The notes under the pieces are model-generated. The model was not told the origin of the DNA. It did no database searches and was given only the letters and a program-made list of their open reading frames with translations. Positions 1 through 9,919 of a DNA stretch of 64,000 nt are shown piece after piece. This stretch comes from Thermoguttaceae bacterium. GTDB lineage: Bacteria > Planctomycetota > Planctomycetia > Pirellulales > Thermoguttaceae. The position numbers were made by a program, and so were the translations under genes. Location of the stretch: NCBI GenBank assembly GCA_029975295.1, contig JARKPK010000008.1, positions 26,943-90,942 of the forward strand. Reading direction: 5' to 3'. Each line of letters begins with the position of its first letter. Within the stretch, counting starts at the first letter, position 1.

Positions 1-1
1 G

Positions 2-2209
2 CTGTTGCTGTTCCTGGCCGAACCGGTGCTCAAAATCGATGCGGCCACCCTAACCCGTCCGGCGCTTTGGCTGGTGTTCGATGGCAGCGAAAGCATGTCG
101 ATCGCCGACGAATTGCCCGAGGCCGAGCGCGCAAAGATCGCTGCGGCGGTCGGGCTGCAAGATCCGTCTCCCGGGGCCTTGCCGTTGAGCCGGATGGATT
201 ACGTCAAAGCGTTGATGCTCAAGGACGACGGAGCGGTGATTCGGCGGCTGGCCGAAGATTTTCGCTTGCGGGCCTTTGTGTTCGATCAGGCCGATGGGGT
301 CCGGTCGCTGGACTTGGTCGAGGGCGCCGACGGGCGAATCGACGTCGGGCGGTTGGGCGAACAGTTGATTCCGCAGGGCCGCGTGACTGCGATGGGCGCG
401 GCCTTGGCCGATCTGAGCCGCCGACATGCCACCGCGCATTTGGCCGGCTTGGTCGTTTTCAGCGATTTCGACAACAACTACGGGCCGTCGCCCGTGTCGG
501 CCGCCAAGGAATTGGGTGCGCCGTTGTTTGCCGTCGGGGTGGGCGCAGCCACGGCTATCGATGCGGCGCTAAGCGTTCAGGCGCCGCCGCACATCAAGAA
601 AGACGAGCGGGGCAATGTTTCGGTCACGGTCCGCCAGCAAGGGCTGGATGGGCAGTCGATCACCGTCGCGTTGTCGGCGCAGCGGCTCGGGGGCGACGAT
701 TCTCGGGGAGAAGAACCTGTTCCGATTGATGCGAAGCCGGTGGAGTTGGCCGGACCGGCGCAAACCGTGGAGTTCGCATTCACGCCCGATCGCGCCGGTC
801 GTTACGTGCTGATTGCCGAAGTCGATCCCGTCCCCGGCGAGATTGTCAAAGAGAACAATCGGGCGCAGCGCGAAATCACCGTGCTCGACGATTTCCTCCG
901 GCTGATGTTCGTCGAGTATGAACCGACTTGGGAGTGGCGATTCATCAAAGAGGTCTTCCACCGCGACAAGCTCGTCGGCGTGCAAGGGTTTCGCACCTTC
1001 CTGCGCTCGTCCGACCCGCGCGTCAGGCAGGCCAACGAAATGTTTTTGCCCACTATGAGCCTGCGCCGCGAGGACTTCTTCGCCAACGATGTGATCTTCT
1101 TGGGCGACATGCCCTCGAGCGCCTTGAGCCCGAGATTCTGCCAAATGGTTGACGAGTTCGTCCGCAACTTCGGCGGGGGGCTGGTCGTGATTTCCGGGCC
1201 GCGATTCGGGCCTGCGCAGCTTGCCGAAACGCCGTTGGCGAATCTTCTGCCCGTAAAGCTCGACCTGAGCGCCCGCATTAACGATCGCCAACCCTTCCGC
1301 TTGGTGCTTTCGCCTCGGGCCGAACAGTACGGGTTCATGCAGATCGCCGGCGCCAACCTCCAGGAGAACCAAAAGGCTTGGGATAATATGGGACTGCTGC
1401 CGTGGTTCCAACCGGTAGAGCGATTGCACCCGATGGGCGTGGCGCTGGCCGAACACCCCACCGCCAAGTGCGCCGACGGCCGCACGCCGCAGCCGCTGAT
1501 CGCCATCCGCCGCGCCGGCCGGGGCGAAGTCGTCTTCTTGGCGATGAATGAGACTTGGCGTTTGCGGCGGCTGCATGGGGAAATGTATTATCGCGCCTTC
1601 TGGGGCCAGTTGATTCACCGCCTGGGCCTGAGCCACGAATTGGGCAGCCAGAAACGATTTGTCGTTTATACCGATCGCCGCCGCTATCAGCCCGAGGAAG
1701 AGGTTTTAGTGACGGTGGAGGCTTACAACGCCCAGTTTGAACCGCTCAGCGAGAAAGATTTGCCCGAACAACGGTTGAAAGCGGAATTGGTTCTGCCCGA
1801 TCGCGCCGCGGGCGAACAGGTTCAGCCGTTGTCGCTGACGCAGGTGCGCGAGGGTGAGTTCGAATCGCGGTTCCCCGTCTTCGCTCCGGGAGAGCATCGC
1901 GTCAGGGTGTTCGATCCGATTGTCGAGAAATGGGTGGAAACGACTTTTCCCGTCGCTCAGCTTTCGGTCGAACGCATGTCGGCCGTGCGAAACGTCGATT
2001 TGCAGCGGCAATTGGCCGACGCCCGCCCCGGCGGCCGCAGCTACGAACTTGCCGACGTGGATCGCCTGCTTCAAGATCTTCGGTTGACCCCGCGGACGGA
2101 AACGCAATCGGTCATCATGCCGTTGTGGAATACGTGGCTGGCGTTCGTGCTTGTCGTGACGCTGCTGCTCGGAGAATGGCTCTTGCGGAAGTGGGTGAAT
2201 TTGCCATGA
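2..2209 (+). CDS. VWA-domain membrane protein (5' truncated)
   Basis: The reading frame is already open at the left edge, so the N-terminus is missing. The visible 735 codons hold a von Willebrand A fold near the start: a MIDAS-like DGSES (D-x-S-x-S) and a later VVFSDFDNN segment. A CARDB-like beta region follows, then a glutamine-amidotransferase-like segment (FVEYEPTWEWR, later GGGLVVISGPRFG), a second beta region, and a single C-terminal membrane helix ending RKWVNLP. This layout matches planctomycete proteins encoded beside MoxR and DUF58 genes. Most of the protein should lie outside the cytoplasm, anchored by the C-terminal helix and probably by N-terminal helices beyond the window. The stop overlaps the next start as ATGA, so the two are probably translationally coupled. 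Its ligand is unknown. Confidence 0.8.
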   Translation: MLLFLAEPVLKIDAATLTRPALWLVFDGSESMSIADELPEAERAKIAAAVGLQDPSPGALPLSRMDYVKALMLKDDGAVIRRLAEDFRLRAFVFDQADGVRSLDLVEGADGRIDVGRLGEQLIPQGRVTAMGAALADLSRRHATAHLAGLVVFSDFDNNYGPSPVSAAKELGAPLFAVGVGAATAIDAALSVQAPPHIKKDERGNVSVTVRQQGLDGQSITVALSAQRLGGDDSRGEEPVPIDAKPVELAGPAQTVEFAFTPDRAGRYVLIAEVDPVPGEIVKENNRAQREITVLDDFLRLMFVEYEPTWEWRFIKEVFHRDKLVGVQGFRTFLRSSDPRVRQANEMFLPTMSLRREDFFANDVIFLGDMPSSALSPRFCQMVDEFVRNFGGGLVVISGPRFGPAQLAETPLANLLPVKLDLSARINDRQPFRLVLSPRAEQYGFMQIAGANLQENQKAWDNMGLLPWFQPVERLHPMGVALAEHPTAKCADGRTPQPLIAIRRAGRGEVVFLAMNETWRLRRLHGEMYYRAFWGQLIHRLGLSHELGSQKRFVVYTDRRRYQPEEEVLVTVEAYNAQFEPLSEKDLPEQRLKAELVLPDRAAGEQVQPLSLTQVREGEFESRFPVFAPGEHRVRVFDPIVEKWVETTFPVAQLSVERMSAVRNVDLQRQLADARPGGRSYELADVDRLLQDLRLTPRTETQSVIMPLWNTWLAFVLVVTLLLGEWLLRKWVNLP

Positions 2210-3918
2210 CCCGATTGACCGATTTGCATCGTCAGCTCTCGAGCCTTCGCGTGCGCCGCCGCCGGGTGCGATGGGCGACGGCTTGGACGGGAGCGGCCGC
2301 GGCCGCGCTGGTTGTGCTTGCAGCGGCGTTCGCTCTCGACTGGGTTTTCGAGATGACCAGGCCGCAGAGAGTATTGTTGCTCTGTTTGTGCGCGGGCGGG
2401 CTGGTTTGGGCCGTGCGGCGCTATTCGTGGCCGTGGTTCGGGCAGCGCGAAAGCGAACGGCAATTGGCAATCTGGGTCGAAAGGTCGCACCGGATCGACA
2501 ACGATTTGGTCGCCGCGTTGGATTTCGAACGGCCCGAGGCGAAACGCTGGGGATCGGCCGAATTGGAAGAGGCCGTGATCGATCAGGCCGCACAGCTTAC
2601 GCGCGGGCTTGATATCAGCCAAGGAGTGTCGACGGGAGCGCTGCGCGGCCGGCTTCGCTTCCTGGCCGTTGCCGCGCTTGTTTGGATTGCGGCCGTGATC
2701 ATTGCGCCGGGGCACGTCGCCGTGTTCTTCAGTCGTTTGCTGCTCGGCGTGCGCCATTATCCGACGCGAACGGTGATCGAACAGATCAAAGTGGGCGCGG
2801 TCGAGATCGATCCGGAGCGGCCCGATCTCAAGCCCGTCCGCGTGTTCTTCGGCGAGCCGGTGAAGATTCAGGTGTATTGCGCGCCGCGATATGTTCCCGG
2901 CGAAGCGGGGCGCGTGGTGTTGGTCGGCCGCCGCAGCGGGCTGCGCACGACCTTGCCCTTGGAGCCCCGCGACGAAGGCAGCCGGGTGTTCGAGGCGGAA
3001 TGGAGTCGGCCGGCTGAGGACGCGGTGTTTCAGGTTTTCTTGGACGACGCTTGGACCGATCCCGGGCTGCTGACCGTTGCCGCGCCGCCGGTGGTGGAGC
3101 TGCGGGCAGAGGTGATTCCGCCGCTGTACGCCGGCAAGGGAGACGATCGCTTGCGGTTGCCCCCAGGGCTGTTGCAGTTTTCCGTCGTGGAAGGAGCCCA
3201 AGTCGCTTTTGAATTGACTTCCGACCATCGATTGGAGTCGGCCGAACTGATGGTGGGAGACCGCCGCTGGCCGTTCCGCGAGTCGGACACGCGCCCGGAT
3301 GAGCAAGGGCGCTATCGTTATCGATGGGAAGAGCAAGAGTCGCCCTTGGGCGCAGTCGTGGAACTGACCCGCTTTGCCGTGCAAGTGACCGATACGGAAG
3401 GCCAGCGGTTGGAACGTCCGTTGGAAGGGCTTATCCGCATCCAGGCCGATCACCCGCCGCGGGTGGCCGCGGCGGCCATCACTCGTTTTGTGCTGCCGGG
3501 GGCGCGCCCGCTGGTTCATTATCGCGCAATCGACGACTACGGGCTGGCCTCGATCGAAGCGATTGTTGAAGTGCTGCGGTCGTCCGGCGAAACGGAAGAG
3601 ACGGAAAAGGCGGTGTACCAATTGCCCGCCGACGGCAAACCGGAAAAGAATATCGAAGGCGGTCTTCCGCTGCGGCTCGACGAGTTGGGCGGCGGCGAGA
3701 GCCGCGGATTGCGCAAAGGCGATCAGGTGAAGCTGACGCTTCGCGCAACCGACTACCGTGGGCGGCGGGCAGGCAAGTCGGCCGTGTGCGAGCCGTTAGT
3801 CTTTGAAATTACCGACGAACAAGGCATCCTGGCGAATATGATGGAAGCCGATCGTCACTCGGCCCAACAGTTGCGAGTGATGATCGAACGTCAACTTGGG
3901 ATAGGAGAATCCCCATGA
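2206..3918 (+). CDS. DUF4175-like membrane protein
   Basis: 570 aa. The ATG at 2206 is chosen because it overlaps the previous stop as ATGA; the frame stays open upstream but only as an overlap with the VWA gene. An Arg-rich N-terminus (LRVRRRRVRWATAW) leads into two hydrophobic helices at about residues 25-65, with a third near 150-170. Several extracytoplasmic beta domains fill the rest (for example PVRVFFGEPVKIQVY and LRAEVIPPLYAG). The two-helix start followed by beta domains resembles the N-terminal half of DUF4175 proteins. In those proteins a long helical region follows, and here that part appears to be a separate downstream gene. The stop overlaps the coiled-coil gene by ATGA. Function is unknown; a role with the MoxR/VWA genes is inferred from position. 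Confidence 0.75.
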   Translation: MTRLTDLHRQLSSLRVRRRRVRWATAWTGAAAAALVVLAAAFALDWVFEMTRPQRVLLLCLCAGGLVWAVRRYSWPWFGQRESERQLAIWVERSHRIDNDLVAALDFERPEAKRWGSAELEEAVIDQAAQLTRGLDISQGVSTGALRGRLRFLAVAALVWIAAVIIAPGHVAVFFSRLLLGVRHYPTRTVIEQIKVGAVEIDPERPDLKPVRVFFGEPVKIQVYCAPRYVPGEAGRVVLVGRRSGLRTTLPLEPRDEGSRVFEAEWSRPAEDAVFQVFLDDAWTDPGLLTVAAPPVVELRAEVIPPLYAGKGDDRLRLPPGLLQFSVVEGAQVAFELTSDHRLESAELMVGDRRWPFRESDTRPDEQGRYRYRWEEQESPLGAVVELTRFAVQVTDTEGQRLERPLEGLIRIQADHPPRVAAAAITRFVLPGARPLVHYRAIDDYGLASIEAIVEVLRSSGETEETEKAVYQLPADGKPEKNIEGGLPLRLDELGGGESRGLRKGDQVKLTLRATDYRGRRAGKSAVCEPLVFEITDEQGILANMMEADRHSAQQLRVMIERQLGIGESP

Positions 3919-6900
3919 CCAACTCGAACGTTGAGAAGCGGAAAAGCGGCGTTGGCGCTCTGCGCCCGGCCTGGCGCGCTTGCCGATGGGGAGTGCTGGC
4001 AGCAGCGGCGATTGCCGTTGCCGGTTCGGCTTGGGGCGCGGAATCCTCTGGCGGCCGAGCGACCTCGCCTTCGCCAGTCGGCAGCGCGGTTTCGGTCGAT
4101 TCGGGGGCGATGCCCGGGCAGAACCTGGCGCGGCAGCAGCAGGTTCAGCAGCGCGTGCGGGCGATGGCGCGCGAGTTGGTCGGCGGCGTGCTCGACGTTC
4201 AGTTGCAGCAGTTGCGCGACAATGGGTTGACCGCGCATCCGGTGTACGTGGAAATCGCCGACATGCGGAAAAACCTCGACCAGTTGATCGACCGGCAGAT
4301 GCCCGAAGTGATTAAACTTCTGAGCGAAATGGAGGCCGGCCGAGCCGATCCGACCCAGACGTTCGCCTCGGCCCGCGAGAAGAGCCGCGAGATTGCCGTA
4401 GTGCTTTACGTTCAGCGGCAGGTGTTGCTGCGGCGTCTTAAGATCGCGGAGCTGGCGGCCCAAGTCAAGCAATTGATCCAACATCAAACGGCGGTGAAGA
4501 CCAGCACCGAAGCCCTTCCCGAGCAGCCTGCGGCGCGGCGCGAGCCGCTCACGCTGGCGGCCTTGGAAGATCAGCGCGACGTCGAAGCGGTTTACAAGCG
4601 GTTCTTCGAGGCCTTGCAAGAGGTCAGCCGATGGACCGGGCCGTTCGGCGCGGAGGCGAGCGAGGCCGTGAAGATGCTGCGCGACAGCCCGATCGACCGC
4701 GATTTCGCCACGGCGCTGGCGCGGCTGCAAGCGGCCGCCTATGGAGAGTCGGTGGAAAGCCAGAAGGCGGTGATTCGTACTTTGGAATCGCTGTTGGTGC
4801 GGATGGAACGGGCTCAAGGGCTAATGGATCAAGAGCGCAACGCCGCGGCCGATCGCCTCCGCGAGCTGGTGGCCCAGCAGGCCAAGATTCGCGAGGAAAC
4901 GCGGCAAGCCGAACTCAGCCAGGAACAGGCCGACGCCCTAGCCGATCGCGAAACCGCGGTGCGCAAGGCGATCAGCGAATTGGCGGATGCCGCCACCCAA
5001 CCCGAGATGAAGCGGGCGCTGGAAAAAGCGGCGGAATCGGCCCACAAGGCCTCGGAAGAGCTTTTCGAAATGAACAAGTCGGAGGCCGTAGAGCAACAGA
5101 ACAACGTGGTGAACAACTTGGAGAAGGCCGCCGATCTCGCCGACCTTTTTTCGGGAATGGAATCGGGCATGACGGCCGAGCAGTTGGAACGCCGCGCCGC
5201 CGATTTGGAGGCGGCCCGAGCCGAGATGGCCCGCATCGAACAACGCCAGCAAGCGGCTCAGTCGCAGGCCGACGCCGCCAAACCGGACGATGCCAAACGC
5301 ACCGAGCGGCAGGTGGCAGGCGAGTTGGCCAAGGTGTCGGAGAACCGCGATCTGCCTTCCGCGGTTGATCAACGGCTTGACGAGGCGCGCAACGAAGCCG
5401 CGGAAGCGGCCGCTGCGCAGGCGAGCGAGGTGCCCCGTCAAACGGCGGAAGCCAGCGAAGCCGTCGCCCGCGCCGCTTCTGAGATCGAAGCGGCTGCGAA
5501 AGACGCGAAACGCGAGGCATTGACGGCCAAGGTCGCGGAATTGGCGTATGCCGCGCGCGCGTTGGACGAAGCGGCCAAGGCCGAGCGGCGCATCGCCGAT
5601 CAGGCGAAAGCGAGTGAAAATGAGGGCATTGGCGCCGAGGACGCAAAAAAGATGGCCGGCGAGCAAGCCGACGTTCGAGCCATTGCCGAAAAGGCGGCCG
5701 AAGGGGTGAAGCACACAGCGCCCGAAGCGTCGAAGACCTTGGAGTCGGCCCGTCCCAATCTGGAGGCCGCGGCGAAATCGCTTGATGCGGCCGCAAAGCA
5801 GTCGCAGAACTCAACTCCGGCGCAGGCGGCGCAAACGGCATCGGAAGCGGCTAAGGCTGCGGAGAAGCTGGCCAAGGCCGCCGATCAGGCGCGCGAGGAA
5901 ATGCGTAAAGCGCTCGAGCAACTTCGGGCCGAAGGCGGCCGGCAGTTGGCCGACGTTCGTGACGCGAAAAGCGGCGTGGACCGGCAGTTGGCCAAGTCGC
6001 TCGATTCACCCGCTGATGCGGCCGAGCGGTTGGCTCAGGCCGTCGAGAAGACCCGCCAGGCACAAGCCGAGCAGAAACGGGCCCAGGGCAAACCTCAGGC
6101 AGCCGACGCTGCCGAACTTGCCCGCGAAGTCGAAAAGGCCGTGCAGGAGCACCGGCAGGCCGAGAACGCGTCAAACGATATGGAGCGACAGGCGTCGGCC
6201 GATCCTCGCCGGGCTGTGGCCGAGCGAAACGAAGCGGCCGCAGCCGCCGAGAAGGCGGCGGAAAAGGCCGCTGCTGTGGAATCGGCGAAGGCTGCTGCCG
6301 AGGCGCTCCAACGGGCCGCCGAGGCCCAGCGGCGCGCTGCCGAGGCAACCGACAAGGGAAACCGTTCGGAGGCGAAATCCGCCCGCCAAGAGGCTGAAGA
6401 GTCGCTTAAACGGGCGGAACAAGCAGTGGCCGAAGCCGCCCGACAAGCAGAACAATCGGAACCGGGGCAGCCCGACGCCGGGGCGCAGCAGCGCACCACT
6501 TCCGCCGCAGAAGAAGCCGGGCGTTTGGCCGGCCGCGATGCGGCCGAGGCCGAGGCGGCGCTGCGGGAAGCCGCCGATCGTTCGAAAGAGGCGCAGAAGG
6601 CTTTGGCCGAAGGAAAACAGGATCAAACGGCCGCGGCTCAACAGGCCGCTGCGAAGGCGCTAGAGCGCGCGGCCGAGGAGTTGGCGGCGGCTCAGAAGCG
6701 TTTGGCCGAGCAGCAAGCCAAGGCGATGGCCGAAGCGGCTCGCAGCGCCGAGCAGCTTGCGGCGAAGACCAAGCCGATCGATCGTCCGGCACGCGATGCC
6801 GTGCGCGAGGCGGGAGAAACCGCCGCCGAGGCCTCGGGGCAGCCGGAACCGAGTCGTAAGTCGGCCGAGGCCGTGAAAGACGCCTTGGCCGAGGCGGGCG

Positions 6901-7658
6901 CGTCGCTCTCGGCCCGCGAAAGCCGGATCGAAAACGACTTGGCGACTGCGGAGGCGATGGCCGCGGCCGCCAGCGAACAATCCGGCGAACAGCCGATGAC
7001 CGCCGACAACTCGGCTTCGGGCGAACCGCCCGCGGGGCAACCGGCGAGAAGCCCAACGCAGCCGGCCCAGGCGGGGCAACCGGCCGGCGAGAACTCGGGT
7101 GAGGCGGGGCAGATGGCCGGCGAGCCACAATCGGGCCAGCCGCAATCGGGCGAGCAAGGATCGCCGAGTGAAGCGGCCGGTCAACCTGCCGGAATGCCCA
7201 ACGTAGAGATTGCCAATCAGCCGATTCGCGAGGCCGCTGCGATCGCTGCCGAGTTGGCCGGCATGGCGCCGGGCGAAGCAGGGATGCCTATGCCGGGGCA
7301 GCCGGGGCAGCCGGGCCAACCGAGCCAACCGGGAATGATGCCGGCCATGGCAGCCAAACCGCTTCCCGGGCCGACCAGCGCGATGGCTCAAGGCGGAAGC
7401 ACCTCGCAAAGCGGCACTCCGCAAGAGAACCAAGCGATGGCGCAGGCAACCCGTGATGCGACGGAGCCGCCGCCGCCGGGCGGTTCGACCCCCAATTCCG
7501 ACAAGGACGCCGAGGGAGGCGACAAGCGATTCCTCGACAAGCCCTGGTTTGCGAAGTTGCCGCCGGAGGTGCGCAGCGCCATCCGCGGCGGCGCCGAACA
7601 GCGGCCCCCGCGCGGCTACGAATCGCGTTTGCAACGCTATTTTGAAACGGTCGATTAA
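3915..7658 (+). CDS. Large exported Ala-rich coiled-coil protein
   Basis: 1247 aa. The start ATG at 3915 overlaps the previous stop and is preceded by GGAG at 3904-3907. A hydrophobic stretch at residues 25-41 ending AWGAES looks like a signal peptide. Residues about 65-400 are charged helices; about 400-1010 is an extremely Ala/Glu/Lys/Gln-rich coiled coil with many AEKAAE- and RAAEAQRRA-type near-repeats. Residues about 1020-1190 are low complexity, rich in Gly, Pro and Gln, with GQPGQPGQPSQPG. The C-terminus is different in character: KPWFAKLPPEVRSAI, then PPRGYESRLQRYFETVD, which looks conserved and resembles the tail seen in DUF4175-type proteins. It is probably a periplasmic or surface-spanning partner of the VWA and DUF4175-like proteins. 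Family and function are not identified. The biased composition produces long spurious frames on the other strand. Confidence 0.75.
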   Translation: MTNSNVEKRKSGVGALRPAWRACRWGVLAAAAIAVAGSAWGAESSGGRATSPSPVGSAVSVDSGAMPGQNLARQQQVQQRVRAMARELVGGVLDVQLQQLRDNGLTAHPVYVEIADMRKNLDQLIDRQMPEVIKLLSEMEAGRADPTQTFASAREKSREIAVVLYVQRQVLLRRLKIAELAAQVKQLIQHQTAVKTSTEALPEQPAARREPLTLAALEDQRDVEAVYKRFFEALQEVSRWTGPFGAEASEAVKMLRDSPIDRDFATALARLQAAAYGESVESQKAVIRTLESLLVRMERAQGLMDQERNAAADRLRELVAQQAKIREETRQAELSQEQADALADRETAVRKAISELADAATQPEMKRALEKAAESAHKASEELFEMNKSEAVEQQNNVVNNLEKAADLADLFSGMESGMTAEQLERRAADLEAARAEMARIEQRQQAAQSQADAAKPDDAKRTERQVAGELAKVSENRDLPSAVDQRLDEARNEAAEAAAAQASEVPRQTAEASEAVARAASEIEAAAKDAKREALTAKVAELAYAARALDEAAKAERRIADQAKASENEGIGAEDAKKMAGEQADVRAIAEKAAEGVKHTAPEASKTLESARPNLEAAAKSLDAAAKQSQNSTPAQAAQTASEAAKAAEKLAKAADQAREEMRKALEQLRAEGGRQLADVRDAKSGVDRQLAKSLDSPADAAERLAQAVEKTRQAQAEQKRAQGKPQAADAAELAREVEKAVQEHRQAENASNDMERQASADPRRAVAERNEAAAAAEKAAEKAAAVESAKAAAEALQRAAEAQRRAAEATDKGNRSEAKSARQEAEESLKRAEQAVAEAARQAEQSEPGQPDAGAQQRTTSAAEEAGRLAGRDAAEAEAALREAADRSKEAQKALAEGKQDQTAAAQQAAAKALERAAEELAAAQKRLAEQQAKAMAEAARSAEQLAAKTKPIDRPARDAVREAGETAAEASGQPEPSRKSAEAVKDALAEAGASLSARESRIENDLATAEAMAAAASEQSGEQPMTADNSASGEPPAGQPARSPTQPAQAGQPAGENSGEAGQMAGEPQSGQPQSGEQGSPSEAAGQPAGMPNVEIANQPIREAAAIAAELAGMAPGEAGMPMPGQPGQPGQPSQPGMMPAMAAKPLPGPTSAMAQGGSTSQSGTPQENQAMAQATRDATEPPPPGGSTPNSDKDAEGGDKRFLDKPWFAKLPPEVRSAIRGGAEQRPPRGYESRLQRYFETVD

Positions 7659-7734
7659 GCGAAGCCCGGCTGACGGCACGGCCGACTTGGTGACTTTCCA
7701 GAGGATCAATCAACCCATAGACCAGAGTGTAACG

Positions 7735-8766
7735 ATGACGAACGCAGCCAACGAGAAAGAAGACTTGGCCGCTGTGGCCCATTGCAAGGAATCGTACGAA
7801 CAGATTCGCCGCCAGCTTTCGGCAGTGATTGTCGGCCAAAGCGACGTGATCGAGCAGGTGCTCATCGCGATCTTCGCCCGCGGACACGCGCTGTTGGAGG
7901 GGGTGCCCGGGCTGGCGAAAACGCTGTTGATCAGCTCGCTGGCCGAAGCGACTCACTTAGGCTTCAAGCGAATCCAGTTCACCCCCGATCTCATGCCGAG
8001 CGACGTTACCGGCACCGATGTGATTCAGGAAGACGCTCAAACCGGGCAGCGGGCTTATAAGTTTTTGCCGGGCCCGCTGTTCACCAACATGATTCTCGCC
8101 GACGAAATCAACCGAACGCCGCCGAAAACCCAGGCGGCGATGTTGGAAGGCATGCAAGAGCGTCAGGTCAGCGCCGGGGGGAAGACGTACAAGTTGCCCG
8201 ATCCGTTCTTCGTCTTGGCCACGCAGAATCCCTTGGAGCAAGAAGGAACGTATCCGTTGCCGGAGGCTCAGTTGGACCGATTCCTCTTGTACATCAAGGT
8301 GGATTACCCGACCGGCGCCGAGGAATGGGAAGTGGCTCGCCGCGTGACTACCGGTGCGATGGGCAAGATTTCGCCGGTGATTTCCGGCGACGACATCGTT
8401 CGTTTCCAGCAGTTGGTGCTCCGCGTTCCGGTGAGCGATCAGGTGTTGGGCTACGCTTGGGCGTTGGTTCGCGCCACGCGGCCCGGGTCGAAAGAAGCCC
8501 CCGAATTCGTCGACAAGTGGATGTCGTGGGGGGCGGGCCCGCGCGGTGTTCTTACGCTGGTTACCTGCGCGAAGGCGCGGGCGATTCTTCACGGCCGGTA
8601 TCATGCCACGGCAGCCGACGTGCAATGGGTGCTCAAACCCGCGCTGAGGCATCGGTTGGCTCCCAACTACGCGGCGCAGGCGAACAACCTGACCAGCGAC
8701 AAGTTGATTGACATGCTGATCGAGGCGGTGCCCGCCGACAAGCAATACGATCGTCCGGCAGCCTGA
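7735..8766 (+). CDS. MoxR-family AAA+ ATPase
   Basis: 343 aa, the usual length for MoxR. The start at 7735 gives the normal N-terminus; an open frame upstream is not conserved-looking. Walker A is GVPGLAKT at residues 56-63, the family version of GxxGxxKT. Walker B is LADEINR at 121-127, followed by the MoxR-typical TPPKTQAAMLEGMQE. Sensor region FVLATQNPLEQEGTYPLPEA is near 155-175, with the C-terminal lid domain ending in DKQYDRPAA. MoxR ATPases are thought to act as chaperones that remodel or insert cofactors into VWA-domain client proteins. Here it lies 76 nt after the coiled-coil gene and upstream of a DUF58 gene, the usual partner. It acts in the cytoplasm. Confidence 0.95.
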   Translation: MTNAANEKEDLAAVAHCKESYEQIRRQLSAVIVGQSDVIEQVLIAIFARGHALLEGVPGLAKTLLISSLAEATHLGFKRIQFTPDLMPSDVTGTDVIQEDAQTGQRAYKFLPGPLFTNMILADEINRTPPKTQAAMLEGMQERQVSAGGKTYKLPDPFFVLATQNPLEQEGTYPLPEAQLDRFLLYIKVDYPTGAEEWEVARRVTTGAMGKISPVISGDDIVRFQQLVLRVPVSDQVLGYAWALVRATRPGSKEAPEFVDKWMSWGAGPRGVLTLVTCAKARAILHGRYHATAADVQWVLKPALRHRLAPNYAAQANNLTSDKLIDMLIEAVPADKQYDRPAA

Positions 8767-8863
8767 ATCGGGGCGACAGCGGCGCGCGAGGCTGCCGCGA
8801 TTTCAGACCGGAACCCGCAGGAAGCCCAAAAACACTGTTGCTGCTCAGTTGCGCGAGGTGCAT

Positions 8864-9772
8864 GTGGCCAAAACGATTCTGTCGCGATATCTCGACCCCG
8901 AAGTGCTCAGCCGTCTTTCCGGACGGCGGATCGAGCCGCGCGGACTGGTGTTGGGCAATTTGGCCGGGGCGCACAAGTCGCCGTTGGCCGGGTTTGCCGT
9001 CGAATTCGCCGGGCACCGCGAGTACGTTGTCGGAGACGATCTGAAGCATCTTGATTGGCGCGTGTATTACAAGCGGCAACGGTTCTTCGTCAAGCAGTAC
9101 GAGATGGAGACGAACTTCGTTTGCCATCTGCTGCTCGATTGCAGCGCTTCGATGCGTTACGGGCAGGGGGCGGAGAACAAACTGGCCTACGCCGCCCGCT
9201 TGATCGCCGCCCTGGGGCACGCCATCGTGCGGCAGAGCGATAAGGTTTCATTCGCTTCGTTTGACGAGCAAGTGCGGGGCTTCGTGGCGCCGGGCAACTC
9301 GTTGTCGCAGATCATTCGCCTGACGGAGTTGATCGACCAGTGCCCGGCGGTGAACAAAACACGCATGTCGGATTGTCTGGGCGAACTCTTGGGCCGGACC
9401 AAGCGTCGGGAAATCGTCATGATCTTCAGCGATTTCTTCACCGACCTCGATGAGCTCGAACGCCCATTGCAGCAAATGCGGTATCGTCGGCACGAAGTGG
9501 TTCTGTTCCAAGTGATGCACCGCGACGAACTGACCTTCGACCTCGACGAAACGACCAAGTTCATCGGGCTCGAAACGCCGGAAGAGCTGCTGGCCGAACC
9601 GGGGCAGATACGCCGGGCTTATCTGCGCGCGCTGGAACGGTTTCAGACGCGATTCGACGACATCTGCCGCCGCAACCGCATCGAGCGGGTCGTCGTCGAT
9701 ACCAGCCGCGACGCCGGAGAAGTGCTGAGCGACTACTTGAATCAGCGCAGCCGGATGCACCGCGGCCGGTGA
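8864..9772 (+). CDS. DUF58-domain protein
   Basis: 302 aa from GTG 8864, where GAGG at 8855-8858 lies five bases upstream; TTG 8849 and GTG 8858 are alternative in-frame starts. The DUF58 signature is clear: REYVVGDDLKHLDWRVYYK near residues 45-63, followed by a VWA-like segment with a DCSASM MIDAS (D-x-S-x-S). A later part has IVMIFSDFFTDLDEL. DUF58 proteins are normal partners of MoxR ATPases, and gene order supports that here. No membrane segment is seen, so it is probably cytoplasmic. It closes the left cluster; the next gene is convergent. Confidence 0.92.
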   Translation: MAKTILSRYLDPEVLSRLSGRRIEPRGLVLGNLAGAHKSPLAGFAVEFAGHREYVVGDDLKHLDWRVYYKRQRFFVKQYEMETNFVCHLLLDCSASMRYGQGAENKLAYAARLIAALGHAIVRQSDKVSFASFDEQVRGFVAPGNSLSQIIRLTELIDQCPAVNKTRMSDCLGELLGRTKRREIVMIFSDFFTDLDELERPLQQMRYRRHEVVLFQVMHRDELTFDLDETTKFIGLETPEELLAEPGQIRRAYLRALERFQTRFDDICRRNRIERVVVDTSRDAGEVLSDYLNQRSRMHRGR

Positions 9773-9919
9773 CTCTCGTCTTTGGCGAGAATGGCGTTTC
9801 TTCGCTTCGGCCGCAGCACCGCCAAATGCCCTGAAACCGCAATCGCCCCCGCCTTGCGCTGCGGCAGCAATGGCGGGCGTTTGCCGGCCGCGGGAAAAGC
9901 AGTTGTCGGCCGAGGCCAA

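Noticed and set aside
4938..7709. Several long open frames on the - strand inside the coiled-coil gene (for example 4938-5714 and 6660-7709)
   Set aside because: The Ala/Glu/Lys-rich coding strand leaves few stops on the complement; the translations are Arg/Leu/Pro-rich with no domain pattern.
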